Origin: Ctenosaura bakeri
Lineage: Eukaryota > Chordata > Lepidosauria > Squamata > Iguanidae
Assembly (NCBI GenBank): GCA_948474755.1
Contig: CAOLHI010001830.1
Coordinates: forward strand, 124,001 to 188,000
DNA: 64,000 nt
Direction: 5' to 3'
The notes under the pieces: model-generated
What the model was told of the DNA's origin: nothing
Seen by the model: the letters and a program-made list of their open reading frames with translations, nothing else
Databases searched by the model: none
Translations under genes and position numbers: made by a program
Shown: positions 36,701 to 42,477 of the stretch, in pieces
Numbering within the stretch: position 1 is the first letter of the stretch
How the letters are laid out: every line of letters begins with the position of its first letter

Positions 36701-37575
36701 TCTCTGTTGTTTTGGGCTTTGGTGTCACATGCTGAGTGACTCCTGTTGTTCTAGATCTCTTCTAGGAAAGGTGCCTCCTCAGACGTCAAAGGCCCAAATC
36801 CCTTGGCTTGAAAGAGGGTGTCTCTTAGACCTGTAGCGATTCCTTTGCTACAAGTATTGGGAGTATAAAACAGAGCCCCACAACAAAGGACCCCTTCCTT
36901 CCTTCCTTCCTTCCTTCCTTCCTTCCTTCCTTCCTTCCTTCCTTCCTTCCTTCCTTCCCTCCCTCCCTCCTTCCTTCCATCCGGCCATCCCTCTTTCCTT
37001 CCTTCCTTCCTCTGTCTTGTAAAACAGCCTTTAAGGTTTCCAAGAATGAAGCTTGGAATCATGGTGAGGAGGAGCTTTGTCCCCCATATGCCTTCTCCCC
37101 CACCCCACCACACCCCAGTGATGAAATGGGACACATCTGAGCACACTTGTACTGTCCTTAATTCCCCCCCCCCGCATAAGACATTTCTGCAGTTCTTCAG
37201 AGCAGATCTATTCTAGCATTGCTCCAGAAAGAGAAATCTCTGCGTGTCAGTGGTGATGGGTGGGGCAATTTATTTTTTACTGATGACTCTGTGTCTCTAA
37301 AACTCAAGAAGTGATGGCCCCCACATCCCACCTGTGGAAGCTGTGGCTGAAATGGTGCCTCCGCCCCCTCCCTGCCCCTCCCCCCGGTGCGGCCTCAGGG
37401 GCCCGAGCCCCCCCAACTCACACATGGGTTTCAGCTGGCCGATCAGCTCCTCCTTCGTCCATTTTGCCCACTCCTTTTTGTCCGTGTTGATGGAGCACAG
37501 GATGGGTCCACATGGCTTCCCGCAGTCCTCGATAGCAGGTACATTCAGGTAGTGGACTAGCACGATGTCCGGATT
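5775..37575 (-). CDS. CAMTA1: CAMTA1, calmodulin-binding transcription activator 1 (17 exons, both ends missing)
   Basis: CAMTA1 is a nuclear transcription factor of the CAMTA family, best known in neurons. It has a CG-1 DNA-binding domain, a transactivation region, a TIG fold, ankyrin repeats and IQ motifs that bind calmodulin. Here seventeen exons with AG/GT borders join in one frame into 4704 bases with no internal stop. The joined protein has, in order, the end of CG-1, a Ser-rich transactivation region, TIG, ankyrin repeats, a basic linker and IQ helices. It resembles CAMTA1 over its whole length; signature stretches include NPDIVLVHYLNVP, FDPDCFLNNPKQGQTYG and MSWLASYLAD. The first CG-1 exons and the final roughly ten codons with the 3' UTR are not in the window. 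The in-window part is longer than I expect from the mammalian protein, partly from Ser and Ala runs. Confidence 0.96.
5863..5935. repeat. GA-rich run
   Basis: An imperfect GAGA run just upstream, in gene sense, of the e17 acceptor region. On the transcript it reads as a CU-rich tract 58 bases from the exon. Confidence 0.9.
6745..6820. repeat. Imperfect fold-back repeat, copy 1
   Basis: GGCTGGACTGGAAATCCCAG and the downstream GATGGGAGTTGTAGTCCAGC are imperfect inverted repeats able to fold back. The phrase GATGGGAGTTGTAGTCCA is a widespread reptile repeat motif. Confidence 0.6.
7065..7160. repeat. Imperfect fold-back repeat, copy 2
   Basis: GGACTATAGATCCCATCATC and the later CTGTCCAACAACAGTTGG belong to the same family as the copy at 6745, with more divergence. 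Confidence 0.5.
8190..8371 (+). mobile_element. tRNA-derived squamate SINE
   Basis: The copy starts GTGTGGTGGTTTGAG (an A-box-like head). It includes the linker AAAACCCCGTGATAGGTTT and ends AAGGCACACAAGAACAACAA, the AACAAC tail of this family. At least five other copies of the family occur in the window. Confidence 0.7.
8404..8442. repeat. GGGA array
   Basis: About nine GGGA/GGAG units. This G-rich strand can also form G-quadruplex structures. Confidence 0.95.
9558..9632 (-). CDS. CAMTA1: CAMTA1 exon e16: C-terminal basic helix
   Basis: This 75-base exon encodes SSLLTKKQDQAARKIMR followed by FLRRCRH, the strongly basic C-terminal helix after the IQ motifs. It is phase 2 at both ends; the acceptor is CTTGCAG and the donor GTAAGG. 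It is separated from e15 by only 130 bases. The sequence matches known CAMTA1. Confidence 0.95.
9763..9956 (-). CDS. CAMTA1: CAMTA1 exon e15: third and fourth IQ motifs
   Basis: This 194-base exon encodes YALYKKMIQAAILIQSKFRS, then QQSRRAAVLIQQFYRSYKE and RTAALVQQKL. These are two more IQ-type helices. Phases are 0 and 2; the acceptor is CCTTGCAG and the donor GTGGGG. The IQ positions (Ile/Val-Gln with basic residues spaced five and nine further) are all present, so calmodulin binding is likely kept. Substitutions from the mammalian protein, such as QQFYRSYKE for QKYYRSYKK, are mild. Confidence 0.96.
9957..12366 (-). other. CAMTA1 intron between e14 and e15
   Basis: This is intron with a GA run (9999-10019), another GA run (11171-11200), a GT run (11426-11445) and a GAAA array (11985-12052). 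The 10250-11100 part is C-rich without a supported gene. No repeat family is recognisable in the remainder. Confidence 0.75.
11985..12052. repeat. GAAA tetranucleotide array
   Basis: About 16 GAAA units with one interruption, some 315 bases from the microexon on the side after it in gene sense. On the transcript it reads UUUC. Confidence 0.95.
12367..12387 (-). CDS. CAMTA1: CAMTA1 exon e14: 21-base microexon (LTWIALK)
   Basis: The minus strand reads a pyrimidine-rich tract ending CCGCCAAG, then 21 bases encoding LTWIALK, then a GTAATG donor. The same seven residues follow RCYRKYKQ and precede YALYKKM in known CAMTA1, so this is a real microexon. It lies alone in 3.4 kb of intron and is phase 0 at both ends, so it can be included or skipped freely. 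The donor is not perfect consensus (GTAATG), which would suit regulated inclusion (inference). It inserts seven residues between two IQ helices. Confidence 0.93.
12388..13404 (-). other. CAMTA1 intron between e13 and e14
   Basis: This is a 1.0-kb intron between the second IQ exon and the microexon. I see no coding, repeat or RNA feature in it. Together with the 2.4-kb intron on the other side it isolates the 21-base exon. Confidence 0.75.
13405..13476 (-). CDS. CAMTA1: CAMTA1 exon e13: second IQ motif
   Basis: This 72-base exon encodes exactly 24 residues, GRPLREQQEVAAAVIQ followed by RCYRKYKQ, a complete IQ helix. It is phase 0 at both ends, so it could be skipped without a frameshift. The acceptor is GTTGCAG and the donor GTGAGC. 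Every residue agrees with the amniote protein as I know it. Confidence 0.96.
13477..14591 (-). other. CAMTA1 intron between e12 and e13
   Basis: This intron holds a short CA run (13697-13712) and, next to e12, a mixed CAG/CTC triplet tract (14547-14580). Nothing else is recognisable. Confidence 0.75.
14592..14841 (-). CDS. CAMTA1: CAMTA1 exon e12: acidic segment and first IQ motif
   Basis: This 250-base exon encodes SPVSAMAFEKPSLPS, DWSEFLSAS and FAQLTLSDHEQRELYEAAK. It ends LVQTVFRKYK, the first half of an IQ motif. The residues before FEKP (LYGGAPTPPSNTSQSPAS) differ from the mammalian protein. Phases are 2 and 0; the acceptor is GTCACAG and the donor GTGAGC. IQ motifs bind calmodulin and give CAMTA proteins their calcium response. 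Confidence 0.96.
14964..15154 (-). CDS. CAMTA1: CAMTA1 exon e11: MTLAEHIIEATPERIK segment
   Basis: This 191-base exon encodes VTMMTLAEHIIEATPERIK, a variable middle, and then SMSWLASYLADIDHLPSA and TQI. Phases are 0 and 2. The acceptor is CTTGCAG. The donor is GTCCGT, which keeps GT but lacks the usual A or G at intron position 3, so it is the weakest donor of the gene. No better GT keeps the frame into e12: the join gives QIRSLYGG, parallel to QIRSAYNE in mammals. The intron that follows is only 122 bases long. Confidence 0.94.
15155..16302 (-). other. CAMTA1 intron between e10 and e11
   Basis: This is a 1.15-kb intron with a GGA-rich patch near 15205-15255 and a short TG run near 16061-16073. 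No repeat family or gene is visible. Confidence 0.75.
16303..16829 (-). CDS. CAMTA1: CAMTA1 exon e10: basic linker between ankyrin and IQ regions
   Basis: This 527-base exon encodes a long, mostly disordered linker. It opens LRRPRSEPSSYYSSES and has PAPKKHKLNPEYF, a basic KKHK patch that could act as a nuclear localisation signal (inference). It ends EDCLHHVDDLQ. A glycine run, GYRGGGGSNSG, lies in the middle. Phases are 1 and 0; the acceptor is TTTTTGCAG and the donor GTATGT. The centre is the most diverged part of the protein outside the e3 runs, as is usual for a linker; conservation returns near the 3' end of the exon. Confidence 0.95.
16830..17723 (-). other. CAMTA1 intron between e9 and e10
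   Basis: This is a 0.9-kb intron. Apart from a short GGT run near 17163-17177 and a GGGGGA patch near 17577-17595, I see nothing to annotate. Confidence 0.75.
17724..18039 (-). CDS. CAMTA1: CAMTA1 exon e9: remaining ankyrin repeats
   Basis: This 316-base exon encodes MWACALGHMEAAVVLYKWD, then DSLGRLPLAIARSRGHVKL, the second and third ankyrin units. A less conserved tail includes QWHGEMVASQEPQKGVTVIS. Phases are 0 and 1; the acceptor is CTTCCAG and the donor GTGGGT. The junction with e10 gives SNTELRRPRSEPS. The ankyrin part is highly conserved, while the ATLHQPSRIPCPS stretch has drifted from the mammalian sequence. Confidence 0.96.
18040..18366 (-). other. CAMTA1 intron between e8 and e9
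   Basis: This is a 327-base intron with no feature beyond its splice sites. Confidence 0.8.
18367..18445 (-). CDS. CAMTA1: CAMTA1 exon e8: ankyrin linker
   Basis: This small 79-base exon encodes TKHADSIDLELEVDPLNV and DHFSCTPL, linking two ankyrin repeats. Phases are 2 and 0; the acceptor is CTCCAG and the donor GTACAC, a weak GT consensus. Its residues match the known CAMTA1 protein as I remember it. It joins e9 so that CTPL-MWACALGH reads as a continuous ankyrin helix. Confidence 0.95.
18446..18847 (-). other. CAMTA1 intron between e7 and e8
   Basis: This is a 402-base intron with no recognisable feature beyond its splice sites. Confidence 0.8.
18848..19044 (-). CDS. CAMTA1: CAMTA1 exon e7: first ankyrin repeat
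   Basis: This 197-base exon begins CISGTATLGNCFESRVVVVC and continues with CEKMMSRACWAKSKHLIHS. It then contains the ankyrin signature GMTLLHLAAAQGYATLIQ. Phases are 0 and 2; the acceptor is CACACAG and the donor GTGAGT. The opening residues differ from the ASGTGALGS-type opening of the mammalian protein, while the core is nearly identical. Ankyrin repeats mediate protein-protein contacts in CAMTA factors. Confidence 0.96.
19045..19577 (-). other. CAMTA1 intron between e6 and e7
   Basis: This is a 533-base intron with a small GGA run near 19129-19145 and nothing else I can identify. Confidence 0.8.
19578..19735 (-). CDS. CAMTA1: CAMTA1 exon e6: short helix and Gly/Ser linker before ankyrin repeats
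   Basis: This 158-base exon encodes NQFRMSILERLEQMERRM, probably a short amphipathic or coiled-coil helix. A flexible tract with Gln4 and many Gly and Ser follows, ending GGSQAQ. It goes from phase 1 to phase 0, with acceptor GTGCAG and donor GTACCC, a weaker but valid GT site. The ATG of MSILERL, at 19719-19721, is the first in-frame Met in this exon. It could start translation if transcripts begin in the neighbouring CpG island. Confidence 0.95.
20280..22480. promoter_or_regulatory. Intronic CpG island 1
   Basis: About 2.2 kb is dominated by C, G and CpG dinucleotides, with many GCCC and CCGCC repeats, right beside the donor of e5. The minus strand carries a consensus GTAAGT donor at 21471-21476. 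An inverted CCAAT box (plus-strand CCAAT, 21669-21673) and a TGACATCA element (21689-21696) lie about 200 bases upstream of it in gene sense. That arrangement fits a first exon and promoter for a short CAMTA1 transcript that would splice to e6. The island is directly visible; the promoter role is inference. Confidence 0.7.
21471..21476 (-). promoter_or_regulatory. Candidate alternative first-exon splice donor
   Basis: On the minus strand the island reads GGTCCCGG followed by GTAAGT, as strong a donor as any used by the gene. No annotated CAMTA1 exon of the main transcript ends here. Joined to e6, the in-frame ATG of MSILERL could start a protein with ankyrin and IQ regions but no CG-1 or TIG. 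Confidence 0.4.
22486..22620 (-). CDS. CAMTA1: CAMTA1 exon e5: TIG domain, second half
   Basis: This 135-base exon encodes HDTGLVTLQVAFNSQII, SNSVVFEYKARALP and SSQHDWLSLD. It completes the TIG fold and starts the linker. It is phase 1 at both ends, with acceptor CTTCCAG and donor GTGAGA. Its donor lies directly beside the upper edge of the intronic CpG island (20.3-22.5 kb). The split codon with e6 reads Glu, giving SLDENQF, where I recall SLDDNQF in mammals. Confidence 0.96.
22621..23254 (-). other. CAMTA1 intron between e4 and e5
   Basis: This is a 634-base C-rich intron without a recognisable feature beyond its splice sites. Confidence 0.8.
23255..23381 (-). CDS. CAMTA1: CAMTA1 exon e4: TIG domain, first half
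   Basis: This 127-base exon encodes GGVKVLITGPWQEASNDYS and then CLFDQVSVPASLIQAGVLRC. It is the first half of the TIG (immunoglobulin-like, transcription-factor) fold, which in CAMTA and related factors serves DNA contact or dimerisation. Phases are 0 and 1; the acceptor is CCTCAG and the donor GTAAGC. The differences I see from the mammalian protein (ND for NN, QV for QI, QAG for QPG) are conservative. Confidence 0.96.
24457..24657 (-). mobile_element. tRNA-derived squamate SINE, minus orientation
   Basis: Read on the minus strand it begins with a GTAGCGAGTGGTTTGAG-like head, has a B-box-like AGTTTGATTCC, and ends in a GGGTCACGATAGTC tail. It is the same family as the copy at 8190. Confidence 0.65.
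25126..25141 (+). other. Compact G-quadruplex-type motif
   Basis: Four G-runs separated by single T's (GGGTGGGTGGGTGGGG), the most stable class of quadruplex motif. It lies on the strand that is template for CAMTA1. Confidence 0.7.
25855..27890 (-). CDS. CAMTA1: CAMTA1 exon e3: large transactivation exon with Ser and Ala runs
   Basis: At 2036 bases this is by far the largest exon, encoding about 678 residues of transactivation region. It starts with AHHKCNSAKHRIISPKVEP and ends in YSPEWSYPE, where the TIG domain begins. Conserved blocks include MNFDPDCFLNNPKQGQTYG, LEQMDFSAIDSNKDY, NMELSLDHFDISFSNQFSD and EVVSA. Lineage-specific features are 22 consecutive Ser (26959-27024), 11 consecutive Ala (25936-25968) and a shorter Ala5 run near SDAAAAAQG. 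It starts in phase 1 and ends in phase 0, with acceptor GACAG and donor GTGAGC. It probably equals human exon 9. The Ser run reads as a GAG/GAC-rich tract on the plus strand and may be prone to length change. Confidence 0.97.
27891..29244 (-). other. CAMTA1 intron between e2 and e3
   Basis: This is a 1.35-kb intron with a CTTT array (28223-28296), a poly-T tract (about 28366-28378), an AT-rich patch with repeated TGCACA-type motifs (28375-28480) and a TG run (28546-28568). Confidence 0.75.
28223..28296. repeat. CTTT tetranucleotide array
   Basis: About 18 CTTT units with a CTCTCT interruption. On the transcript strand it is GAAA. Confidence 0.95.
29245..29385 (-). CDS. CAMTA1: CAMTA1 exon e2: post-CG-1 segment
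   Basis: This 141-base exon encodes the segment just after CG-1, with HGIKWTCSNGNSSSGFSVEQ, then LVQQILDSHQTKPQPRTHN and the cysteine pair NCLCTG. It is phase 1 at both ends. The acceptor is ACAG and the donor is GTGAGG. The junction with e3 restores LGAGSSAHHKC, close to the known CAMTA1 protein. It probably matches human exon 8, near which the breakpoints of human WWTR1-CAMTA1 fusions fall. It is flanked by the 8.0-kb intron with a CpG island on one side and a 1.35-kb intron on the other. Confidence 0.96.
30240..30310 (-). repeat. Fold-back repeat, copy 3, minus orientation
   Basis: GAGCTGTTGGATCACAATCC followed by a run of C's and CAGCC corresponds, inverted, to the GATGGGAGTTGTAGTCCAAC phrase of the family seen at 6745, with point changes. 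Confidence 0.45.
30742..30784. repeat. TG dinucleotide array
   Basis: Roughly 20 TG units, imperfect at the right end. Confidence 0.95.
31600..31805. other. Candidate conserved non-coding element
   Basis: A non-repetitive, moderately AT-rich block with TTTAATGTAAATTACAGG and GACACGTAATGAATCAG, unlike its GC-rich surroundings. Base composition and lack of repeats suggest constraint. This was not tested. Confidence 0.35.
32343..32360 (+). other. G-quadruplex-type motif at the edge of CpG island 2
   Basis: GGGGGTGGGTGGGTGGGT gives four G-runs with one-base loops at the edge of the island. Such motifs are common near promoters. Confidence 0.65.
32430..33450. promoter_or_regulatory. Intronic CpG island 2 with diverging donors
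   Basis: About 1 kb of CpG-dense sequence lies in the intron between e1 and e2. A minus-strand donor, CCG then GTAAGG, sits at 32898-32903. A plus-strand donor, CTCTG then GTAAGC, sits at 33405-33410. The 500 bases between them include a short AT-rich core (33038-33080). Two donors pointing away from a shared CpG-rich centre are typical of bidirectional promoters. The function is inferred. Confidence 0.55.
34520..34785. other. Candidate conserved non-coding element
   Basis: Two blocks, one with GTCATCGTGATCATCCTC and one with CTGCTGAATAATTGGGCAG and AAAAGAGATTTACAGC, stand out from GC-rich flanks without being repeats. Confidence 0.35.
36892..37011. repeat. CCTT array
   Basis: About 120 bases of CCTT with CCCT and CATC interruptions toward the right. 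On the transcript strand it is GGAA. It lies 410 bases below exon e1. Confidence 0.95.
37422..37575 (-). CDS. CAMTA1: CAMTA1 exon e1: C-terminal part of the CG-1 domain
   Basis: This 154-base exon encodes 51 residues plus one base, starting NPDIVLVHYLNVPAIED and ending IGQLKPM. It forms the last part of the CG-1 DNA-binding domain. It starts in phase 0 after a pyrimidine-rich TTTCAG acceptor and ends in phase 1 before a GTGAGT donor. The split codon is completed by e2 as Phe. The sequence looks almost unchanged from other amniote CAMTA1 proteins, as expected for a DNA-binding domain. It probably corresponds to exon 7 of the human gene. The preceding CG-1 exons were sought on the minus strand up to 64000 by looking for the family's HRRCYWLL stretch and were not found. 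Confidence 0.96.
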
Positions 37576-37699
37576 CTGAAAGAGGGGGAGAGAGAGACAC
37601 ACACAAAAGGGCCCAGCGTCACCATCTTTTCTGCTGTTGCACGTGTGTGTGAGTGTGTGTATGTGCAGTCCTACCCTTTCATCTTCTCACAACCTTTTG

Positions 37700-38075
37700 T
37701 TGCAAAGTAGCAGAATACAAAATAATGCAATGGCATCTTAGTGCAACACTAAAGCTGCAATATTACATAAGAAGTGTTTTAGTATTGGTCACAACAAAAC
37801 AGTGAAATACACAGAAATATCACCAAACCGTATTCTGAAACCAGAATATTATAAAATTAATTTTGCTATTTTAGTACTATTTATCAGAAAGCAGTGAAAT
37901 ACAAACTGATACAGTGCTACAATACTGCAGGGCAAAACCACAACACTACAAAAGCAGTATTACTTTTGTTCTTTACTGTTGTTCACAACAAAGTAGTAAA
38001 CCATGTAATAATATGACAACACTGCACTACAATACTAAAACCACAATATTGCAGAAGTTCACTCTTGCTATGTAC
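37700..38075. repeat. Diverged tandem repeat, about 92-102-base unit, four copies
   Basis: Four consecutive AT-rich units begin AAAGTAGCAGAATACA (37703), AAAACAGTGAAATACA (about 37796), AAAGCAGTGAAATACA (about 37887) and AAAGTAGTAAACCATG (about 37989). Each has a CACTAAA-like or ACTACAA-like centre with an AATATTA-like motif, and most end near TTTTGCTATTTTAGTACT or TTGTTCACAAC. The copies are clearly related but diverged, so the array is old. Confidence 0.6.
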
Positions 38076-39084
38076 AAAGACCGCCTGCCCATCCGTAAAA
38101 GTGCAAAAGTGGCTTGCAGTAGAAGATGACAATCTTAACCGACAAAAGCATCCATTCCTCTGCCTAATTATAAACCAGGACACTGGATGACTGAACCCTC
38201 ACTCCAGCAAGCTAGGTGGAGAAGACCTGAAGGCGCAGCGAGAGGACGGTGGAAGAGGAGGATGCGTGGGTCCAGGGCCGTGAGCTGCAAGGGTGCCCTC
38301 CGTGGGCATGGGCAATCTTCACCAGCTGCTATGAAGTTCCATCAGAGCCTGAGCTGGAAAAGGAACCATGACAAATCCACCTCCCTGACGTTCTCCACCC
38401 CCAAAAGCCCCTGAGCCAAGAGGAGGCCTGGATAATCTTCCTAACCCTGCCCAAAGTCTCTGATGTGGTGAGGCTGGTCTGGGTCTATATACTGGGTTGG
38501 ACCGCCTCCTACCAGGATCAGAAATCTGCCTGGTAGTTTATGAGAATTAATCATGGGGCAGGCAAGGGGGTCAACAGGAGTGTCCATTTTGGGAATCCCC
38601 AAAAGGACTGCTATCTCAGGGTCGGTCTCTGTGAAGAAATCCAGGGAGCGATGGCCCCTCTGAATGTATGTCCACTGGGATTTCTCAGAATCTCAAAAGC
38701 TTTCAGCTGAAAAGAGAGCCAGGCAGAAAAGTCTTGGTTCTTTAGCTGGCACACATATGCCTGCACGTCTGTGAGGAAGGATACTTGCGGAAGGCGAGGA
38801 TGAGGAGGGCCGGCCCTACTTTTGGGCAGGTGAGGGAACAGTTGGAGTATTGAGTACCCTGCCTTATGCAAAGACGTAAACATGGCAGAGGGACCTTCAC
38901 TGCAAGAGCAATTCTGGGACTCCATTCAACCACAGAAGCAGAGTCACAGCAACACAAACTTTCCAGTGAAGAACTTCAGCATCTCTGTTTACTGGGGTGG
39001 GATGGGGGGGGGTGATTGGTGAGGATGCAGATTAAACAAATAATCAAAAGAAGAACAAGACGACCATGAAATGGCCCCCACGAC

Positions 39085-39400
39085 AGATGAGTACAAGATA
39101 GAAAACTTGATTTCTTTCCCTGAAGTCATTTGCTCCTAAATTCACAAACTTTAATGACTGCTCTGGAATTATTTATAGAAATAAATAGGATAATGGTGTA
39201 ATTAAAACTCTAATGTTTCATTAATGCCACTGGAGGGTGGCTCGGGAGAGGACCAGATTCCCGTGCCTGCCAGACTTTGTGGGCCGGAAGGGAGAGTCAC
39301 TTTGCTTTTGGGCAGAAAGTACCCGAGCAGCAAATAAGCTCCCCCACTAATGAGGAAAGAGTCTGCTAATGAAGAGATGCTGTGAGGCAATTAACTGCCT
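39085..39400. other. Candidate conserved non-coding element
   Basis: An AT-rich block with GGAATTATTTATAGAAATAA, GGTGTAATTAAAACTC and GAGGCAATTAACTGCC, carrying several TAATTA/ATTAA homeodomain-type sites. It is non-repetitive and sits just before the GGAA array at 39485. Confidence 0.4.
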
Positions 39401-39484
39401 GTCCTTCGTATGGGTTTAAGAAGACATCAGGGGCCTGAGTCAGGCTGGGTCTGGGATCAGTGGCAAAGGGCCAGAGGACGTCAG

Positions 39485-39585
39485 GAGGGAGGGAGGGAGG
39501 GAGGGAGGGAGGGAAGGAAGGAAGGAAGGAAGGAAGGAAGAAGGAAGGAAGGAAGGAAGGAAGGAAGGAAGGAAGGAAGGAAGGG
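39485..39585. repeat. GGGA then GGAA array
   Basis: Seven or so GGGA units change into about 17 GGAA units. Confidence 0.95.
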
Positions 39586-40189
39586 GAAAGAAGGTGGGGG
39601 CAGGAAGAGAAGCCCCTCTTTTCCCTACCAGGGGACTACTGGGGCCACAGGCTCCTGGGCTAGCGGTCGGGGGTCTCGATGCCCCCCTGGGGTTGGGGCA
39701 GGCTGCAGAGAGGGCCCCTGCTGAACCAGACCCCCATGGCCCCGGGTCCCCTAAGAGCCGGCCCCAGGAGAGTGTTGTCTCTCCCCGGGGAAGGGCTTCC
39801 TATGGGTCCCATCACCCTCGGGCACATTTGGTGAGGACATGGGGCCTTCTTGGTGGTTGTGCCCAGGAGGCTGAGGAATTCCCTCCCAGTTAGGCTGGCT
39901 CTTTTTTCTCGCCTTCTGCCGGCTGGCAAAAGCCTCTCTATTTGAGCAGCCATTTGACAACTAATTGGCTGCACAGAAAGGTCTTTTCGTGGAATGTGTT
40001 TGCTGTGCTTTTATTTGTATTGTTATGGTTTGTTAAACAATGCTTTCATGCTGCTAGTTATATTTTAGTAGAATTCTGACTTAATTGTTTCTAAAAACTT
40101 CTGTACTACAAACTGCTTCGCCTGCTGTGAGCTGCTTTGGGGCTCCCTGTCTCAAGAAAGCCTGTTCTTTTACTTCTACCCCCATTTGC

Positions 40190-40410
40190 TGGCTGTGCGT
40201 CATTGTTTATGCCTTCAGGTCGTATAACATCAGCCCTCTCCTCGGCTCCCTTAAAGGATTTCTTTGGAGGAGGTCTGGCACCCTTGTCCTCCTCTGAGGC
40301 CGAGAGAGTGGGACCTGCCCGAGGTTACCCACAGGGATTCCACATCCGGCTGGGAATTCGAATCCTGCTCTCCCAAGAGTCCTAGTCCAACACTCAAATC
40401 TCCACGGCAG
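40190..40410 (-). mobile_element. tRNA-derived squamate SINE, minus orientation, diverged
   Basis: The plus strand shows the inverted features: a tail side with ATGCCTTCAGGTCGTATAAC and a head side with GGAATTCGAATCCTGCTCTC followed by AGTCCAACACTCAAA. The GAATTCGAATCC segment is the inverted B box. Confidence 0.6.
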
Positions 40411-41139
40411 GCAGGCTCTTAAAAATCACTGTGATGATCAAAAAATACTCTCATTTTTAAGTGCAGTTTTTAAGAAGTAACGTCTTACCTAAAAACTTCC
40501 CTGAAAGTAACTTGAAGAAAAAAGTAGGAAAGTTGCCTTTTCCATCATTAGGACAACTTTGTTCCCACTTATGACATCTTTCAGTGCAATGTCATTGCCC
40601 TTGTTTTACAGGAGTGAGCCATTTTAGGTCACAACCTTACTCCTAAAAGATGATTTCCCAGCACGTTTCCTTGGTAGGAACTGCTGGATTTGCATAATGC
40701 TGATTTGTCACTTGACCTGCGGCTGTGGCTGATGCCCCTTTGAACGTCTGGTGTCCTTCACCCTGGACTGCCCATGTTCTGCCACCAAGCTGTTCGATCT
40801 TCTTCCTTAAATCTGGGGGTCACGATGCTCTCTGTGCCATTTTCTGGGAGCACAAAGGCTCCATGGAAAATGATGGATGGAAACAAACCGACTGTGAGCC
40901 CCTGTGGCTTGGTCCCCACGGCTGGACGTTGTCCAAGGGAGGGCCGACCCAGTTCCCCCTCTTCTTCGTCCTCCTCCCCCTCTGCTCCCATGGTGGGTGT
41001 GGGTCACCTCCATGGTCGTTCGCCTCCCTTCATCTGAAGGGCTGTGAAAGGGCATCCAGTTGGGAGCCTGACCTCACCTTAGGCCCACACAGTGAGCAAG
41101 CCTTGGCAACTCCAGGACATGAGAAAAAGAGAAGGGCGG

Positions 41140-41345
41140 AGGGAAAAGAGGAGGTGATGACTAACCCTGTGCTGAAAGATAATTCAGATATTTCTGAAAG
41201 TTCCCGAAGGCAAAGAGAAGTTCTGCTCGCCTTCTTCACTTCCCTTCGCTTTACTGTAACGAGTGTTATTAGAAATGTATCATATTTATTGTCCTATTAT
41301 TGTGAATTAATGCTGCCCTGGATGCCATTATCTCAAGGAGCCCAT
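41140..41345. other. Candidate conserved non-coding element
   Basis: A non-repetitive block with AAAGATAATTCAGATATTTC and TATTGTGAATTAATGCTGCC, followed by GATGCCATTATCTC. The composition differs sharply from its flanks. It is the strongest such candidate by eye. Confidence 0.42.
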
Positions 41346-41824
41346 TGAGTCCTTCACCCCAATCAGTTTTTATGATCGCAGAAAAGCCTCCTCCATAAGG
41401 GAAGCTTTCCTACCCTTCCCTCCTCTTTTCCCAGAGCAGGCTTCCTAAGCAAAGCCCCCCCCCAGATAAAAAAACACGCAGCCCTCTCTATTAATAGGTT
41501 GCCCGAGGCTTGGGATGGATGGGAACAATAAAAACAACCCACCCACATGAGTTGACTAAAAGTCACACCGCACAACTTGCAGCCTACAAATGCAAGATCA
41601 GCAGAAACCTACCCCCCTCGCCAGTTCTCAAAGGACAACCCCCACACAATGGACTTGCAATAAATCAATGGCAAAATCTGCAAAATCCAGATTTTCTTCC
41701 ATTTCCCTTCCAGTGTTTGACTTGACAGCTCAAATGTGGAGCAAAACTCCTGGCAGATTGGAGAGCTGAGGCTCAGGCAAGGCTGAAGGGTGGACAACCA
41801 CACTGCAAGGTGGACCGGCTCCCT

Positions 41825-41850
41825 CCCATCATCATCATCATCATCATCTG
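41825..41850. repeat. ATC triplet run
   Basis: Six to seven ATC units with a short imperfect extension. Confidence 0.85.
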
Positions 41851-42477
41851 CCTGTTGCCCTCATCATCCCCCATCCAGGCCTCCCTAGGTTGCTCCCTCT
41901 GGTCATCTCTTTGCAGAGCTGTAGGCATGCAAGGAACATTTTCCATCCTTGGTGAAAAACTTTCAGCTGCTGTGATGATGGTGAGCTTCTTCATGGCAGG
42001 GAAAAGATCAGCGCATTGCATTTTGTGCAAAGAACACACGAAAGCGCCATGAATTTTTTGCAAAAGAAAAAAAAAAGGGCCCTGAAATGTGGGAATGATA
42101 TACATAGTGGGCTTGAAAGCTCCTGCCCTCTTGCCCAGTTGGAAGAACAGTTTCAAACCTCTTCCTCCGCACAAGCGGAGATTCACCCTCCTGCCCTGCC
42201 AGGCTGCATCCAGGGCTGGGGGGAGGTGGAGGGTGAAGGGGGCAAAGACCCCTGCCCCCCTCATGGGCCTCCTTGCATTCAGCAAACTTGGATGCCAGGA
42301 GACAGATTTTCCTTCTGGTTTGCGCACCAGGAGACTCCTCTCTCTAAGGGGCATTTACACATTGGAAACATTGTCCAACGCTCTGATTTTTGACACTTGC
42401 TATGTGGGATTTTAATGGGGTATTTTAATGTGGGTTGCTGGCCACCCCGTGCTCCGAGGAGGAAGTGTCGGGCGTTG

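Larger units (their letters stand above)
29386..37421 (-). other. CAMTA1 intron between e1 and e2 (8.0 kb)
   Basis: This is the largest complete intron here. It holds a fold-back repeat copy (about 30240-30310), a TG array (30742-30784), a CTC triplet tract (31512-31550), candidate conserved elements (31600-31805, 34125-34260, 34520-34785), a G-quadruplex-type motif (32343-32360), a CpG island (about 32430-33450) and a CCTT array (36892-37011). I see no exon from the main transcript in it. Confidence 0.75.

Noticed and set aside
36892..37011. CRISPR-like or satellite array
   Set aside because: The repeats are four-base microsatellite units without spacers, in a vertebrate genome.
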